This document shows positions 4,912 to 7,927 of a stretch of DNA of 7,927 nt, piece after piece. Origin of the DNA: Thiobacillus sp. (GTDB taxonomy: Bacteria > Pseudomonadota > Gammaproteobacteria > Burkholderiales > Thiobacillaceae). Every line of letters begins with the position of its first letter. Position 1 is the first letter of the stretch. The translations under genes were made by a program, and so were the position numbers. The stretch is taken from positions 1-7,927 of the forward strand of contig JADMKH010000157.1 of assembly GCA_018780025.1 (NCBI GenBank), in the 5' to 3' direction. The notes under the pieces are model-generated. The model was not told where the DNA came from, searched no databases, and was given only the letters and a program-made list of their open reading frames with translations.

Positions 4912-6521
4912 GACAAGTCTCCTTCGGGTCGGTACTTCGAGGTAATGGGGTAGCGACGGTCTTTGCCGAAATTGCGCGGCGTAATACGGGGGCCGGGTGG
5001 GGCCTGACGCCGCTTGTATTCAGCCAGATCCACCATGCGGACCACTTTGCGCACGATAGCAGCATCGTGGCCCAATGCGGCAATGTCGCGCACCGACAGA
5101 TCGCGTTCAACGTAGGCCGCAAGAATCGCGTCAAGCATATCGTACGGCGGCAGGCTGTCCTGGTCGGTCTGGTCGGGCCGCAGCTCGGCCGAAGGCGGAC
5201 GGTCGATAACCCGTTGCGGAATGACCTGCGACAAGCTGTTCCGATAATTCGACAGCCGGTACACCAGGGTTTTAGGCACATCCTTCAGAACCGCAAAACC
5301 GCCCGCCATATCGCCGTACAGCGTGGCATAGCCGGTGGCCATTTCGCTCTTGTTGCCGGTGGTCAGCACCAGCGAACCGAACTTGTTCGACAGCGCCATC
5401 AGCAAGCTGCCGCGCGTGCGGGCCTGAAGATTTTCCTCGGTCGTATCGGCCGCAAGGCCGGAAAACTCGCCCGCCAGCTGCGTCTTGAACGCATCGAATA
5501 TGGGCTTGATCGCAATTTCCGAATAACGCACGCCCAGCCGTTTCACCATGTCGCGTGCATCCTCGACGCTGATGGAGGCGGTGTAATCCGACGGCATCAT
5601 CACCGCATGCACCTTGTCTGCGCCCAGCGCATCGACGGCAATCGCCAGCGTCAGCGCCGAATCGATCCCGCCCGACAAGCCCAGATGCACGCCCTTGAAT
5701 CCGTTCTTGCCGACGTAATCGCGCACGGCCAGCACCAGTGCATCGTAAACCGCTGCCGCCTCAGCCGGCAGCGTGTGTAGCGGGCCGCTACAGGTGTCGC
5801 CTTCCAGCTCCAGATAAAACAGCCCTTCGCGCCAGGCCGGACATTGCACCGCGATCTCGCTGTCGGCATTCATCGCAAACGATGCGCCGTCGAACACCAG
5901 TTCGTCCTGCCCGCCAACCATATTGGCGTAGACAATAGGCAGTCCTGCTTCGACGAGCCGCGCACGTGCAACCTTGGCACGCTCGCGCTCCTTGTTGAGA
6001 TGGAACGGCGAGGCATTCGGCACCAGCAACCAGTCCGCGCCGGCTTCCATCGCGCGTGTGGCCGGGCCCGGTTCCCATATATCGCCACAAATATTGAGGC
6101 CAAAATTCAGTCCGCCACAGGCAAACACGCAGGGCGCGTCGCCGCTGTCGAACACGCGCTGCTCATCGAACACGGAATGGTTGGGCAAGTGATGCTTACG
6201 ATACACCGACTCGACCCGGCCGCCGCGCAACAGCGCCGCAGCATTGAACAGGCCGTCGTCGCTGCGCTCGGGGTAGCCCACAATCAGGGCGAGCTCAGGC
6301 GGCGCCGCAGCGGCCAGTTGGCGCGAGGCCGCCTCGCACGCCGTGGTGAAATCGCGCCGCAACACCAGGTCCTCGGCCGGATAGCCGCAGATCGACATTT
6401 CGGGGGTGAGCAGCAATTCAGCGCCTGCGTCATGCGCCTCCTGCGCTGCGGCCAGCAGTTTGGCCACATTGCCCGCGATATCGCCAACGGTGAGATTGAG
6501 TTGGGCGATGCCGAGTTTCAT
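4908..6521 (-). CDS. nadE: Glutamine-dependent NAD+ synthetase
   Basis: Catalyses the last step of NAD+ synthesis, amidating nicotinate adenine dinucleotide with ATP, using ammonia released from glutamine. The 537 residues hold two domains. The N-terminal nitrilase-type glutaminase (about 1-250) has the expected Glu-Lys-Cys triad at Glu41 (TPEMSICGYP), Lys109 (YRKHHLPN) and Cys145 (NICGDIWE). The C-terminal synthetase has the ATP pyrophosphatase loop LGLSGGIDSALT (280-291), TTEENLQARTRGSLLMALSN (360-379), LTTGNKSEMATGYATLYGD (386-404) and a final KRRQAPPGPRITPRNFGKDR. The size fits the shorter dimeric class rather than the roughly 680-residue actinobacterial form. The ATG interlocks with the sucD stop as ATGA and has only a weak ribosome site, so translation likely depends on sucD. 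In Azospirillum and Herbaspirillum such enzymes have been reported to be linked to PII; adjacency to glnB suggests the same here. Confidence 0.96.
   Translation of the reverse strand: MKLGIAQLNLTVGDIAGNVAKLLAAAQEAHDAGAELLLTPEMSICGYPAEDLVLRRDFTTACEAASRQLAAAAPPELALIVGYPERSDDGLFNAAALLRGGRVESVYRKHHLPNHSVFDEQRVFDSGDAPCVFACGGLNFGLNICGDIWEPGPATRAMEAGADWLLVPNASPFHLNKERERAKVARARLVEAGLPIVYANMVGGQDELVFDGASFAMNADSEIAVQCPAWREGLFYLELEGDTCSGPLHTLPAEAAAVYDALVLAVRDYVGKNGFKGVHLGLSGGIDSALTLAIAVDALGADKVHAVMMPSDYTASISVEDARDMVKRLGVRYSEIAIKPIFDAFKTQLAGEFSGLAADTTEENLQARTRGSLLMALSNKFGSLVLTTGNKSEMATGYATLYGDMAGGFAVLKDVPKTLVYRLSNYRNSLSQVIPQRVIDRPPSAELRPDQTDQDSLPPYDMLDAILAAYVERDLSVRDIAALGHDAAIVRKVVRMVDLAEYKRRQAPPGPRITPRNFGKDRRYPITSKYRPEGDLS
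4919..4924 (-). promoter_or_regulatory. Ribosome binding site of glnB inside nadE
   Basis: The reverse strand reads AAGGAG, 7 bases before the GTG at 4911. This near-perfect site decides the GTG start and lies in the last codons of nadE, so glnB can be translated by termination-reinitiation or by fresh ribosome entry. Confidence 0.75.
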
Positions 6522-7389
6522 CGGGCCGCCATTGCCGCCTGCACCGCCTCGCCCAGCCCTGCCGGGCTTTGCGCGATGACCACGCCGGCAGCTTCAAGCG
6601 CGCGAATCTTGGCGTCAGCGGTTCCAGCGCCACCGGCAATGATCGCGCCTGCATGCCCCATGCGCTTGCCCTTGGGCGCGGTACGCCCGGCAATGTAGGC
6701 AGCAACCGGCTTCTTCATGTTCGAGCGGATGTACTCGGCCGCCTCTTCCTCGCGACTGCCGCCAATTTCTCCGACCAGAATCACCGCGGAGGTTTCTGGG
6801 TCGGCCTCGAATAGTTCCAGGCAATCGATAAAGTCCAGCCCCTTGATCGGGTCGCCGCCGATGCCGACGCAGGTCGACTGCCCCAGCCCCAGTTGCGTGG
6901 TCTGGTGCACCGCTTCGTAGGTCAGCGTGCCGGAGCGCGAAACGATGCCGATTTTTCCTTGTTGATGGATGACGCCGGGCATGATGCCGATCTTGCACTC
7001 GCCCGAGGTGATGATGCCGGGGCAATTGGGGCCAATCAGCCTGGCGCCGTTGGCGCGCAGCGCAGCCTTCACGTTGAGCATGTCGAGTACCGGAATGCCT
7101 TCGGTAATACAGACAATGATTTCAATGCCTGCATCCGCCGCTTCCAGAATCGAATCGGCGGCAAACGCGGCCGGCACATAAATCATCGTCGCCTGCGCGC
7201 CGGTCTGCCGCACCGCGTCGCGAACGGTGTTGAACACGGGCAGGTTCAGATGCGCCTGCCCGCCCTTGCCGGGGGTGACGCCGCCGACCATGCGCGTGCC
7301 GTAGGCAATCGCCTGTTCGGAATGGAACGTGCCCTGCTTGCCGGTGAAGCCCTGGCAGATGACCTGGGTGTGTTGGTTGACGAGGATGC

Positions 7390-7393
<4 letters not shown>
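6518..7393 (-). CDS. sucD: Succinyl-CoA synthetase (ADP-forming) alpha subunit
   Basis: With SucC it interconverts succinyl-CoA and succinate with formation of ATP or GTP in the TCA cycle. The 291-residue product has the CoA-binding Rossmann domain at the N-terminus (VICQGFTGKQGTFH, 11-24; GGVTPGKGG, 37-45), CITEGIPVLDM (95-105), RLIGPNCPGII (118-128), and the phosphohistidine loop MGHAGAIIAGGAGTA (245-259), in which His247 corresponds to the phosphorylated His246 of E. coli. Length equals the family norm of about 289-291. The ATG overlaps the sucC stop as ATGA, with GGAG 8 bases upstream (7402-7405) within sucC; the stop overlaps the nadE start. The equimolar complex with SucC explains tight coupling. 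Confidence 0.97.

Positions 7394-7927
<534 letters not shown>

Noticed and set aside
5844..6698. 284-codon forward frame opposite nadE and sucD, with similar frames at 5067-5780 and 6893-7552
   Set aside because: All are shadows of the sucC-sucD-nadE reading frames, rich in Arg, Ala and His with no family resemblance.

Overview
The window looks like a core chromosomal segment of a GC-rich betaproteobacterium. A Nitrosomonadales/Thiobacillus-like lineage is my best guess, inferred from gene order and protein style; no 16S or other decisive marker is present. Every reading frame that matches a known family is intact except the two genes cut by the window edges. There is no sign of a mobile element, CRISPR array, tRNA, rRNA, toxin or defence gene. 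Coding density is very high: no gap exceeds about 70 bases.

Left part (1-3679). clpB enters from the left edge, reads leftward, and is present only as its N-terminal 196 codons. A 70-base divergent spacer with a heat-shock-like (RpoH) promoter candidate separates it from a rightward pair, nadC and a GNAT acetyltransferase, which overlap by 8 bases. This pair runs tail-to-tail, with only 4 bases between, into the leftward pair rluD-pgeF. In E. coli rluD, pgeF and clpB follow one another in one direction, with bamD divergent from rluD. Here the same set is recognisable, but nadC-GNAT lies between pgeF and clpB in the opposite orientation.

Middle (3677-4572). rluD and bamD are divergent and their ATG codons share one CATG palindrome, so each gene's promoter must lie inside the other's coding sequence. 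A perfect TATAAT lies within the start of rluD, in the right place for bamD. A hairpin followed by a T run lies after bamD.

Right part (4573-7927). A leftward operon, sucC (partial)-sucD-nadE-glnB, has each stop and start interlocked by 4 bases (ATGA, ATGA, GTGA). It joins the 2-oxoglutarate/succinyl-CoA step of the TCA cycle, glutamine-dependent NAD+ synthesis, and the PII protein that senses 2-oxoglutarate and energy charge. Together with nadC on the left, the window encodes two NAD+ biosynthesis steps, quinolinate phosphoribosyltransferase and the final amidation.

I found no new biological system. The points most worth checking are the fully coupled sucCD-nadE-glnB unit, the shared rluD/bamD start palindrome, the nadC-GNAT insertion into an otherwise conserved block, and a His-to-Gln change in the usual NHR motif of NadC.
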